Source of the DNA: Adineta steineri
Taxonomy: Eukaryota > Rotifera > Eurotatoria > Adinetida > Adinetidae
Direction: 5' to 3'
DNA: 64,000 nt
Assembly: GCA_905250115.1 (NCBI GenBank)
Contig: CAJNOI010000001.1
Span: 821,115-885,114, forward strand
Under the pieces are notes generated by a model. The model was given only the letters and a program-made list of their open reading frames with translations, did no database searches and was not told where the DNA came from. This document shows positions 35,620 through 48,021 of the stretch, one piece after another (position 1 is the first letter of the stretch; every line of letters begins with the position of its first letter). The translations under genes were made by a program, and so were the position numbers.

Positions 35620-37741
35620 TGCGAATGTTTTGTATTTAACTTGCTTGGCTAAAATTTGTAAATGAAAGAATTATGAAAATGGCTCATTTTATAACGTCTT
35701 TACTTCTTATCTAGATTTTTTCTATTTTTTGAATTAGGCAACAACGCCATTTGCATTAACAATTGTAGATGTTGTTATGAAAAATAAACGAAAATCAACA
35801 TAGACATTCCTGAGTAATAAGCAGAGAACGAAAAAGAAATGGTTAAGTATTTTTATGCTTGTCAGTCACTAAACTAAACGGCGAAAGAAAATTTTACTAC
35901 GTATATAGATGAAGCAAAAAAGAATGTCTAAGAAGTTTTTTTTCTTTCTGCTCTCATGTTTGATGTTGTTGAGCGTTATAATTTGTAAAAATCGACAACA
36001 TATTGCAGTTCAAACACAGAATAATTATATTCTTTTATTTCGATGGTCAAATATATGAAACACAGAAAACTGTTTAAACTAGTTGCTATTTCTTGTTCTT
36101 TTAAATTTTGTTTTTTTTGTTTCTATTTGAAAACAAGATGTGAAATACTAAATAATGCTGTATAAAAACGTCAAAAAGGTGTTATTGCAAAAAAGTAAAT
36201 TAAAAATAAACGAATGAAAAGAGGACACTGTAATCGTTCCTCTGCCAACTATGCAAATAGAACTGTGTTGTACATCATTTTCTACAATATTTATCATAAG
36301 TGTGACTGAAAATGGAGTGAAACATAAGTATACAGTGGAAGAAACGCACAGTAGATAAATGCTATCAGAAGATCAAGTTTTATCTACTCTTTTGCTGACG
36401 GTGTGGATGTAGATGTGAATTCACCTTCTATTTATCTACACCCGCAGCCGTCATCTATCGTAAAATATCAGACAAGTATACAACGCGAAGAATGAAATCG
36501 AAGATTTTTTTGAGACGCTGCATGAGAATGACATTTAGAATTATATAAACAGTTTGATCGGCATTTTATGATTTATTTTTGCAAGAAAATGTTCTGGTTG
36601 TGATTGAATTCAGATTTGAAACCAATATAGCTATTTTCAGTCGATTGATGCTCTTGATTTCATGAGCAAAAACCTGAGTCGTTGAACATATTAGACAATC
36701 AATTAGTTTTTTCGAGAAAAAGTTTCTGACTACAAATCCATGAAGATCTATAGGTCAAAAATGCGTAGTCAAATCTTGAGGGGGTAGGTATGCGGTACGC
36801 AAGATAAGGATAAAAGTGCAGTGATTGCAAAATTAATATATAATTTACATCTGCATTCATCCCGTAAAATCTATAGATCCACTCACGCTCGCTGTCAGTG
36901 TGTGAAGCTTTATTCGAATACAAATTAGAATCCATTCAGACATAGAATCTGTGGTCAAATTATTGATTCAATAAATATAGAAGAAAAATGACAGATCACA
37001 AACGAACACTTAACAGAAATATAAAGAAAGACAGATCAATAGTGAAATGATAATAGAAATGTATTCACATCGAAAATGAAGAAATACAAACCGATTAATC
37101 TTACAGAGTTATTCACATGTTATTACCGATTGCAGTACATTAATTCTGCATTCTAAATCTATCGCAGTTGTGTTAACAAGCATTTTGAAATCATTTATGA
37201 ATATTTCGTAATTCTAATCTTGACTCAAGTCAAAACTATGATGTCTCAATTTCTACACATGTTCAGTATTGTTTTTATCGATAATGAAAGAAAAATCTAT
37301 GTACATCCTACGAATTGCATTAAGAAATACCTACTCGTTTTTTTTTCTCATTTATTAGAAACTATTTGAATAACTGATAGTTGTAACAAATTTTCATAGA
37401 CATTTTGACTTGCAGACTTAGAAAGAAGAATTCATGATTATATTATAGCTTGAGAAATTTACAAATAAGCAATAGAATGAAAAGTAAAGTATAGTAAAGT
37501 AGTAAGCAACAGATGAAAAACATAAAAATAAAAGTATACAAGAGAACTTCACAAAGTATATGTCGGCGTATCATGATGTCGTTTCTCTTTAATGTTTTGT
37601 GAAAATAAAAACAAAAAGATGTTATTAGTTACAATGATTTGAGGGGAGATAAAGCTACGTGTGATACTTTTCTTAGAAACAAAAGTTTTACTGATTGATT
37701 AATGCTATGTTAGAGACTTATAAGTATCAAAATTGTTAGAA
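35620..37741. other. Intergenic region with a small hairpin
   Basis: About 2.1 kb upstream of the ART-TPR gene and downstream of the giant FG-GAP gene. A 78-codon minus ORF (36699-36935) is unsupported. An imperfect hairpin lies near 36397-36455 (arms gctgacggtgtggatgtagat and its near complement; loop centred on gtgaattcac). Confidence 0.45.
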
Positions 37742-38865
37742 TTATGGGAGACTGGAGTTACTTTTTTTGAGAATTTCACGCGTACAACATTCACATATGT
37801 TTAAAAGAATATCTATAGTATTAAGGATACCATCTATAGCGATTATATCTTGATAAGTATCACCATTAAAGTCATGAACAGCGATCATAATATTTTTATC
37901 AATCAGCTGAGTCGGAAATATTGTTTGCGTATCAAAATGACCATCTCCATATCCGAGAAGCGCATCTATGCCATATGGATTAGTCGTTCCAACAGCGATG
38001 TCTAAATAGCCATCACAATTAAAGTCACCTACAGCAACTGAAGGTGTGCTCCAAACAGATTTTATAAAAAACTTCTGTTTGCCACCAAAAACTCCATTAT
38101 TATATTTAGACAGTACACAAATAAGGTTGTCGTCAATATTAGAAGTAACAATATCTGGATAAGTGTCGCCATCAAAATCACCAACTGCTATATTATTCGG
38201 ATTAGAACTCATGCTCGTAAAAGACCACTTCTGTATCTCGAAGGTCCCATTACCACACCCAATAAATACACCAATATTCACAGCATTATTATTGGTTACA
38301 GCAATATCTAAGTGACCATCATTGTTAAAGTCACCGACATTTAATGATCGAGGCTGGCTATTATGTCCAGTAGAAAAAATAAATGGGGATGAAAAATTGT
38401 CGTTACTTTTTAGAAACACACAAATATTATTATTGCTCCAACTAACGATAGCGATATCTGAGTGATTGTCATGATTGAAGTCAGCCACAGTGATGTCAAT
38501 TAGCGTACATTCCGGTTCCAGCGATAGTGTATTCAGAGCTCCGAAATCTCCGTTGCCATTTCCAAGCAGAATACCAAGCTGGGTTATACCGGCTAAAACG
38601 AGATCAAATCGATTATCGTTATTGAAGTCACCAACATCAATATGAGTCAAGAAATTAAAACTTTTCATTGGAATAATATTCTCTGCTCCAAAGCTTCCAT
38701 CACCATTTCCAAACAGCAGATACAGAGTCGTATATAATTCAGAATAAAACACAAGATCAAGTCGATTATCGTTGTTAAAATCAGCAGAAACAAATGCATG
38801 TGGTATAATGTCATAATTAGATGTGTTCATCGATATCGATCGAAAGTTTAATTTGCAAAGTGGTG
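37742..38865 (-). other. FG-GAP/VCBS seven-repeat propeller domain (last exon)
   Basis: This single exon carries DFNNDNRLD, DFNNDNRFD, DFNHDNHSD, DFNNDGHLD, DFDGDTYPD, DFNCDGYLD and DFNGDTYQD, each followed by a hydrophobic strand and most by an L-G-x-G-x-G-x-F turn. Such repeats bind calcium in integrin alpha chains and are common in bacterial VCBS proteins; bdelloids carry many copies. The C-terminus ends with CECC and a short hydrophilic tail. Confidence 0.85.
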
Positions 38866-41800
38866 CTAATAAAAGAAAAATAAGGAATTACTCTTCGATA
38901 TTCTCGAACTAAAAGTATATGAGAAGAGATTTGTGCAACCTAAAACTATATCAGACCCTATATACTTACGAAAGAATATATTTAAGTGTCCTCATCCCTT
39001 CAAATAGAGCTTAAAAGCATTCTGTTGTGTCGCGACATGTGTAGAATCTCATATATCAATTTTTTAGCTACTTTTGTTAAGATCTAAAACATGGCACTAT
39101 TAAACATCTTTGCTATAAGATCGCACCTTATCCAAAGGCGCCTCACTTCATCAGGCCATTTTTCTAAAATTCGTAGAAAATGAATCAAATTTCCAATTTA
39201 TATAGTATGTTTTGCTGAATAAATGATGTTTTCTACAAGTTTTAGAAAAGCAGCCCGATGAAATGAGTCGCCATATAATGATCAAGATACGAACGCATAG
39301 CGAAAATGTTACATAGTACTATTTTTTTTTGATCTTAACAAAAGCAGTTAAAATATTGATATTCGAGATACTCTATCTCTACAGATGATTCTATGATTCT
39401 GCAGTGTTTTTAAAATAATTCTAATCATTGAAATAAGGACGAGATTGTATTGTTATATTACTAAGTAACGAATACATCTAACTAGAAGAATTTATCTTAA
39501 AAGTTATAGTGTGAGAACTAGTGCATATTAATTTTTTGATTTAAATTACTGACTTGCTGTGCTTGAAAATGTTGACATTGTTGTATTTGTTGTTGGATTC
39601 AAATTAGTATCATTTGTCGTGTTGATCGAGGAAGCTAGTGAAAACATATTTAATAAATATTCTGTTAAATATTTGATTCGGCTTAAATATCAAGATTATT
39701 CAAAAGAATGCTTCATATTCCTTTGATACAATGAAATTGAAAAATACTCTACATTCTCTTTCCTTGCATCGAAAAACTATCTAGATCAACTTTGTCTTTC
39801 TGTATTCAATTCATTTGAAGTTTTGGAATAAATATGATGTGATCTGTTATTAAAACATGTATACTTGCTTGGATAATGCTAATCTTACCTTGTCGCACCA
39901 TATAAAATGAAAAAATAGCCAAAGCTGCTATTACACAAGTCAATAGTACACATCTGAAAACGACCTTAGAAGTACATCGAAGTGATTTAACGATAATTGT
40001 CCTAATAAAGAGATATTTTAGATTACAAATCATATAAAAATAAAAAAGACATACGGAGACGTTTTAGGTGTTGAATCTGTCTCTATATTGGTAGTAACAT
40101 TGTCAGTGGTTATGTCGGAAATATCACTGGATGTTTTTTCAAGAACACACACAGGACGAACAGTATTCCTTCGCTTTTTTCGATAATCATTTATTTTAGA
40201 TGCAACCCGAACTATTTTAGGACAACTCCATTTAAGAATGATTGTGAGACCACCTTGAAGACTAAGTAAAAGAGTAATTATACCGATTAAGTTGAACTTT
40301 TGAACACTAGTATAGGAACAACGCGATGGTAAACATTGCTCAAAATAAGATGTATAATTTGTTTTTGTTGACCATCGTTCAATGAATAGACTGTCAATAA
40401 GTTTAGCCATTGTAGTGTTAATTAAAAAACTACTATTCATTATAGAGAGAAGATCATGAGAATTGCTGTAATTAGTATATTGATGAATGAGATCAATACA
40501 TGAACGATCAAAAAAACATTCAAGAGTCGAAGCACGAAATGATTCACTTGGTGTACATCCTACATTTAAACCTTTAATTGGAATTGAAGTTATTCCAGAA
40601 GAATTGAATGTGATAAAATTTGCTTGAGTTGTGCAATTCGAACATAACCCACAAGAACATTCATCATCATAGATTAGAGCTCGAGTAGGTGTATGATATT
40701 CACTGGATGTATTCTTGGGTACAATATATTCGAAATTTGTTCCATATGTTGACATGAAAGCATTTCCATGATTGATAGTTCGAATTAAGAAGAGAAGATG
40801 ACGGAATATTGTAGGAGCATTTGATTTACTCTGCTCAATCAACGATTGAAGTGTTTGATTAAAATTTGTTTCTGAAAGAAGTTCAGAAGTGACAAGTAAT
40901 GAGGTACGAATTTGATTGACCAAATTGTATACTGCATCTTTGGAAAGTTGACACAATCCTTGGAGAAATTGTAAATGAGCAGAAAGAAAACGACGATAGT
41001 CTCTTCGTGCATAAATAGACAAATTAGAAACAAGACCAGCTGTAAGATCAGTTCGCCATTGTTCCGATGCGAATGGACTCGAGCAGATCTTCAAATAATA
41101 AGAATAAGAAAAAGAAAAGATGGTATTCTGAACTAGCATTTGACGTTTTCACAACGATACTGTGACCAGGTAGACAGCCTTTTATTTCAGTAGACATTAT
41201 TCATTTCTGTCAATAAATGATGAAATCTTTTCGAAAATACTCGAGAACGCAATCATATATTATGATAAGTGTTTTATCCGACCTGCTGACTTCTGAAAAG
41301 TTTTCTTTTCTTTATTATAACCATTTTGTTAGTAATAAATGTACAATATACTATCGAAATCTTTTTCCTTTGCGCTTTGCGTTTTGTGTATTGAAAAAAG
41401 CTTTCAGATTTAGATTTTAGTTTATTAGCTAATTGTCTAAATTGAGTGATTTTTTATTCTCTAGATGTTTCAATCATGGATATCGGCTTAACATTCGTGT
41501 TAGGAAAAGAGCGGATGGATGAGAACTCACTTTTACTTATCCTTGTAGAACACTATAACCCTTTGTTATTAACGTCATTCGACACTATTATTTTTGCTAT
41601 AGAATTATGAAAAAGTGGTCTAGTGTTTGTTGCCATTAGTCGTTACAAAATAGTCAATTCTCAATGATCATTAGGCTTTCATTCCGGTTGATAAGATTTA
41701 TAAAAGAGAAGAGAGCGAGAAAATCGCAACATGTCGACTTAAAGTTTATACTAACTATTTTTTTTCGAACGGTACATGATGGTCTCAGAAAATAATCAAT

Positions 41801-44800
41801 GGCAATACTGTTAACAAGACTGTGAATATTATTATGTTATCTTACCTCATGAAATATCGGCTCAATTTCTATAAATTGACTATATGCTGATGCAATTACT
41901 GAACATGGACATTTTAATTTGTCGCCATGAAGCTGCTTCAGATTCTTGTAAACACTGAAAGACGGTTTATCAAACGTTTTCGTCAGCATTTCTGGTTGAA
42001 TTAGGTTATATATAGTAAGAATACCAAGACCACCGATGAATAAAGCAATATATAGACGAGTTGCCCATCGACCAAGACGTTTAGCCGTTATCGGATCAAC
42101 ATTACTACCAATATCATTCAACGAAAATATGTTTAGATTAATGAGAGTGGTATATAAAAGTTTGTTCATATTTCTCATAGCCATTTTGAATCGATCGAAC
42201 CAATTTCCATGAACTATACACACAAAAACAAATTATACATTTTTGAGAATGGTTGTGGGTCGATGAGAAATAGGTTATGCAAGTATGGGTAAAGATGACC
42301 TATCTCGCTAGAAGATGAGTGTCATCTTTAGAGACAAGCATATAAATTGAATTCTTCTTCAACTCTCTACAAACACTAATACTTGCGCCTACTACTATGT
42401 TTGCTTTTGATTTAAGCAAATTTTATATATGTCTGATTTGGATGAATTTCATATTCCTCTATATGGACGCTTCGTTAAGTGGCATAAGTTATGAAATCTC
42501 TGAATTTCCTCGAATTACTAGATTTCTTCGCATGGCATGACTCTTGAACATCTTGAATTGTTAATTCTTAGATCATGGGTACAGCTGAAGATTAATGAAT
42601 AGATGTGACATAGATTTAAATATTATTGAAATTTGCCAATTCCACTTTAAAAGTTTGTAGTTGCTAGTTTTGACTATTATTTACAAAGTATGCTCTAAGA
42701 TCACGTATAAATTCTTCTTATCTTTCTTCTCATTTTATATACACTACATTAGATGAAAACCGTTGTTGTATGAATACATTTGCTCTGTAATATTTTTTAT
42801 AGACACCAGATCAATATCTACCTTGTTCGTCTTGTTGTTGGTTCTGTTGTCTTTTGCTGATCTTTGCCCATAAGTAAAAGAAAAATCGGACAAGATACGG
42901 TGTGATAAGCCGTAGTGAGACAACAAGTCCACCAATCACAGACATCAATGTTAAAATTATTTCCGCAATTGTTTTTGTACGCATTTTTTCAGAATATGTA
43001 CAATAAATCGGTGCACATGATTCGTAAAAGTCCTTGTATGACGAAGATACATTCCATTGTTCCACCATCATTTCGTCAAATATAGTTAAAACTAAAGTAT
43101 TTGGAGGAAAACGACTCTGTGTTGGATCATTGATTAAAGGACTAATATCATATAACGATATTCTCAACTGACTGAAATCATAAAGCTTGTCTAAGTAACT
43201 CAGCAGAATTAGGAAACAATCTGAATCTGCATACAAACATTGTAAGGTTGAGAGTAGCAGAGAATCAATATTGAGACAACCTCTAATTGAAGATGGTATT
43301 ACATAAAAGTCATAGATGCCATGAATGTATGTACTAGTATAAATGACGTTTAAACCTTGACAACGCGGATTAGTTGCACAAACACAGGTGAGCACTGTCG
43401 AATTAATTTCTGGAATGCCAGGTAAAATAAATGATACCTAGAAATAAAAACAAAGATTTATATTTTGCTACCAGTTGGTCTTGAAAACTTGTGATTTTAT
43501 CATAAAATTGAAAAATTCTATAAGAAAGAAATGCATTATAATATCTTTCCTATGAGACAGCTTCTGAAACGTTCAATAGAAATTATATAAAATGTATCAT
43601 CTATTAATATTCTAATATCATATTATTCTGTTATACTTAGGTATGAATCAATGTATTCTCGAAAAGTAGCTTGAAAGGAGTTGTACTCACTCTAGCATTT
43701 GTTCCAGATACGCTATTATGAACTAGGTCGAATCGAGCCATCGTTTAATAATTCATAGACCAACTTTTATTAGCCTGACTTAGTTTACTCAAAGCTCTGT
43801 TATCGTCACTTACTAAAACCTACGGTCATGCTCAAAACATCATTTAATATCGCTTTTACAATTATGCTCAATTTTTTTGAAGTATAATCGTGGATTGCAT
43901 TTACCTAGCATCATCTCTTAATTGACGATTTTATGTGGAAAACCAATTAGCATATAACGAGAAAAAGTATAACGACATTTTTTTCGAATATTTATCTCGA
44001 AAAAATATCAGATAAATACTATCTCATTTTTTCCTCAATTTTAACGGTTATCTTATAAATATATCATATAGGATTATCAATCAGATTTTTCTTGTGACAC
44101 TAGTACTTTTTAATTATAAACAGTTCTGATTGTTTCTGTTAGTAGCAGCAAAGAAAGGAGGCTTTCATAACTGTATTTTCTAGTTTCTTTGTGGAGACAA
44201 TAGAAGTTTGCTAACATACTACTATTTTTAAGGAGAAAGACAATATTTTATTATTCTAAAAATTAACATACCTGTGATAAGGATTGATTGTTCCTTTCAT
44301 TTTCTATGTTAGTTATGATTAGGTTGCTAAGCCAATAATCACTGACAGTATCTAATGGTCCCATATAAGGCTGGTCGACTTGCATCAAAAGACGTACAAC
44401 ATCGTTCTGAAGACTAAAGTCGAAAATCGTTGAATTATAAAATTGTCTGAGAGTTGCATTTAATTGTGTATCGAGATCGATTTCATTAAATACAGTTGAA
44501 GCAATAAAGAACTGCTTCAGAAAGCGATTAACACTATCATCAATCGTTTTATTAGCCAGCCGACAAAAATCAGACAACAATTGAAATTGTGGCGGAGCGC
44601 GATTACGCCAATCATTAGGATGATCTGTAATGGCGCTTCTTTTTAATAATGCAAACCAGTCATCATTAACAAAACCACTTGAACACACTTGATGTAATGT
44701 TGGAGATAATGAAACGAATGAACGATAAGAGATAGCCTTGGTTAAACAAGGACAATTGAGTGTAGCTGAGTACAACGTCTGTAAATCTTTATACATAATC

Positions 44801-47800
44801 AATGACGGATTTGGAATAGTCACTGTATCTGTATGAGTACTCAATGAATTGAAGAGAAGAAGAACAATAATTGAACCTAATGAGAAAAAACAAAAAACAA
44901 ACATGTTATTGTAGACATATCATTGATAGACCGATTGCAAATAACACGCAACAATCTTAGTATGTCGACAGCGAACTTATTTTTTTTTTCAATTTGAAGT
45001 AATCTGCAATTTATCAATGATAACAAGATATGGATCGATGAGAAGTTAGACTATTAAGTGATAAACAGAAAAAATTAGAGATTTTAGGAGTTCATCAGCA
45101 TATTTCTCAATTAAGATATTAACACTCTTTTATATAATATCTTATCTAAGATTCAATAGTGCTAAATATGATAGTTATATTTAATTTTTGAAATCTTAAT
45201 CAGAAAATTAGATATAATATTAATCAATATTGACAGTTTGAATGTTCAAATATTGAATAACAGCGATGTTTCATTTACATCTTTTATTATTTTATTATCT
45301 GGCAATCTACGTTTGACTATTAAATAATTTAGTATCTAAGTTCTCATGTACATAGTAAAAGTAACTATACCAGTTAGTAAAATCAAATAAACACGTGTGA
45401 TAATCTTTTGTTGTTTAATATTGTTTTCTGTTCGCTCATTGACGTTCTTAAACAAGTTTAATCGTTTCATCAATCGAGAAAATTTACGTAGACATATGTT
45501 GTGGCACACTATAAATTGAATATAAATTATATTTACGATAAAACGTTTTAGTATATCAGAAAAAAATTACCGAAATGCACACTTGCGTTTCTTGAACGAT
45601 GTTTGAATTTTAATGAGACATTTACTAAAAATGATGCAATTAAACGAAGTATTATCACGAGACCACCATAGAGACTAACGAAAAGAGTAATTGCATAAGA
45701 GATATCAGCTCGATCTGTTGCCGTGAATGTACAGACTGAAGGATGACATTCATTAAAATATTGTGTATAATTTATTTTTGTCAACCACTCCTCAATAAAA
45801 AGATTATTGAAATAGTCGTTTACAGAAAGATTTTGTTGTTTCGAAGTCAGAACAGAGTCGGTCCAGTTAACGCCCATCTAAGCAATATGAATATGTATGA
45901 AAGTTAAAAGAGTGTTATACATACATGGTTAAGCGCTGGAAAATAACCGAATAATAAGTGCAGACACTCGATTTCATATAAACAATCGAGTGTACTCTGA
46001 AGAAGAGCTTCGAGAGGAGTACATGCTGCAAAGAATCCACTGACAATTGTAGAATTTGGCATAGATTCAAACTTCCGTATACGTTCCAAAGTCACGGAAT
46101 CATTCAACAGTGGATTGAGAGTAGCTACACTAGTTGGATTACCTTGATTACAGGACACAAAGCCTCCATTTGTAGAATTATACATTACTGGGAATGCAAG
46201 TGGACGAACCACATCAAAACAATCGGGGCATATTTTCATTATTAAGTTTGTATTAAGAGCTGACACTAAATAGTTTTCTCGTATAGTTGTTCTTAAATAG
46301 TTCAAGAACATAGTTATTCGAGCAGATGCACTGTTTTTGAAAGATTCCGTCGTACTATTCACTTCGAATTGAATTTGTGTGTCGGTAAGAAGATAAGTGG
46401 TAATAAAATCGTTGTTTCCAACATCATTTTCAATATGAAAAACGGCATCTTCAGCGATTGAACAAAAATTAGACAAAAGTGCAAACTAAATAGAAACAAA
46501 ATCAATCAGTTAACATATAGAAGAGTATATATACTGTCGTCTCAGTAATTACAAAATGGCAGTTCTCTCTAGCAATGACAAAATATTATTTCTATATCTG
46601 ACACATTTTGTGAGATTTTAATACAAATTCTACTTTATATCATCTCTAATAATTCTAAAATCTTTCACAATCACACAAGATTCTTTTGATGCATTCCGAT
46701 CCTTTTGAACACGAAAATCTATCATCCACAATGCATATGTAAGTGTGATCTGTGACATTATGAAAAAGAAAAAAAGAAAAAGATATCTCAGTCATTAATA
46801 TGCAGATATACAACTAAATGAAATAAAAAGTTATGATCGAGTGAGATCATTATGAACTTTTGTTCAAAACAGAATTTCTTCAAACACATTTTTTAACTTT
46901 TCATCATTATTGCTCCTCATAGAATATAATTTAATCTCAAAACAAGAATGACAACATCTCTTATGAAGAGTTGTTCTCGAATTCATCGAAAAATAACACT
47001 CCAATTAAATGTAGTTTTAATCTAAAGCAATGTTTTTTGAGAAAGTAATAATCACTCACCTGAGAACTAGCTGTTGTTCGAAAATCCCATATTCCATATC
47101 GATTTGCGTTTAATAAATATAATGCTTCAATCCATGACTGATTAACGAAAATACTCTTACAAACAGGATGACGTTTAATTATATTGAAAACAAAAACTTT
47201 ATGAGGCATGCTGATTGTTGAACATGGACATGAAAGAGTTTTCTTATGTTTCGAGAAAAGTTCATCGAATTTGTCAGGTGTAATATCAGAGACAGTAATT
47301 GTTGAAGATTCTGTCTTCATTAAAGTAGTATAGAAAAGAATATAGAAGGATACTAAAACAAAAAAAAAGAAAGAGAGAGAGACTTTGAAGAAAAATTAAG
47401 ATCTATCGATCTTAGAAATAAGCTGCTAAACAAAAAGAGGTTTTATTTTATAGAGAATTTTTGCAAATTCATCTTTGTAACGAAAAAAGGCTCTGTCGAA
47501 CCGTTTGAACCGATCAAAAGTCAGCAATGAATTATTATCCAATACATTCTGTTCGATGTTAAGCCAAAGGATAGATTCCAATTGATATCTAATTATATCT
47601 CAACAGTATCTGTATCAGCTTAGATATTACTAGACTAAATTTGTGATTTCTGCTATTCTAATCATTCTTTTCATATATTTATTCTTCTAATATCAGATAC
47701 TTGTTACATTATTATGTTTTGAACAATTGTAATGATATCGTAGTAGAAAAAGTAGTCATAAGAGCTCTCTACATACATGAAATCCAGTCATCTGCTCAAA

Positions 47801-48021
47801 AACTAATGTTCCTAAATTGAAAAACGAAAACGTATTTGCTACGTACCCATAAGAAGAAGGACGTATAATCGCGTTTTATATTTTTGATATTTAAGCACAA
47901 TTGCCGGTTCCTTTGGTTCATCAACATCGTCATCGTCATAGTCATCTTCTCCGAGCACAAAGAGATTATAATTGGATGCTTTCTGAAGAAACCATTGAAA
48001 CAGAGTTTTGGGATTCATCAT
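37742..48021 (-). CDS. Giant modular surface protein: three TM-ectodomain-TM modules plus FG-GAP propeller
   Basis: Twelve exons (47847-48021, 47060-47352, 45925-46485, 45571-45877, 45371-45508, 44272-44876, 42822-43437, 41846-42213, 40055-41088, 39889-40001, 39554-39634, 37742-38865) have GT/AG sites and agreeing phases and sum to 5,415 nt = 1,804 aa. Modules 1-3 begin at about residues 1, 446 and 899. Each has a [LY]N[LI]F motif in a basic stretch, TM, a Cys-rich glycosylated ectodomain starting with CPC (about 100, 533, 1000) and ending CxPxxC[ST][FY][ST], then a TM with GGLxxxLR/K. After module 3 come a seventh TM (VLLTCVIAALAIFSFYMV), a Thr/Asn-rich stalk and seven DFNxDxxxD repeats, a seven-bladed integrin-like propeller. 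Predicted topology: N-terminus inside, three ectodomains and propeller outside. The Met is preceded by an in-frame stop. Adhesion or recognition is inferred; no characterised family is recognised for the CPC domain. It could instead be three or four separate genes if the long introns are really gene borders. Confidence 0.72.
39046..39369. mobile_element. MITE-like inverted-repeat element inside an intron
   Basis: Imperfect inverted repeats of about 130 bp. The left end (atctc, atatcaat, cttttgttaagatc, ctatcat-type block, tcacttcatc, tttctaaaattcgtagaaaa) recurs in the same order in the reverse complement of the right end (atctc, atatcaat, cttttgttaagatc, tcatttcatc, ttctaaaacttgtagaaaa). The centre is about 60 bp with no ORF. 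It lies in the 688-bp intron before the FG-GAP exon, and its sequence is unrelated to the element at 26014. No certain target duplication. Confidence 0.68.

Noticed and set aside
37742-38830. FG-GAP protein as a stand-alone gene starting at MNTSNYD
   Set aside because: The frame is open upstream to an acceptor at 38865, the Met is not preceded by a signal peptide, and the upstream small exons join in phase.
42744-42935. Separate 63-aa ORF on minus
   Set aside because: It overlaps the last exon of module 2 in another frame and its remaining part is intron sequence.
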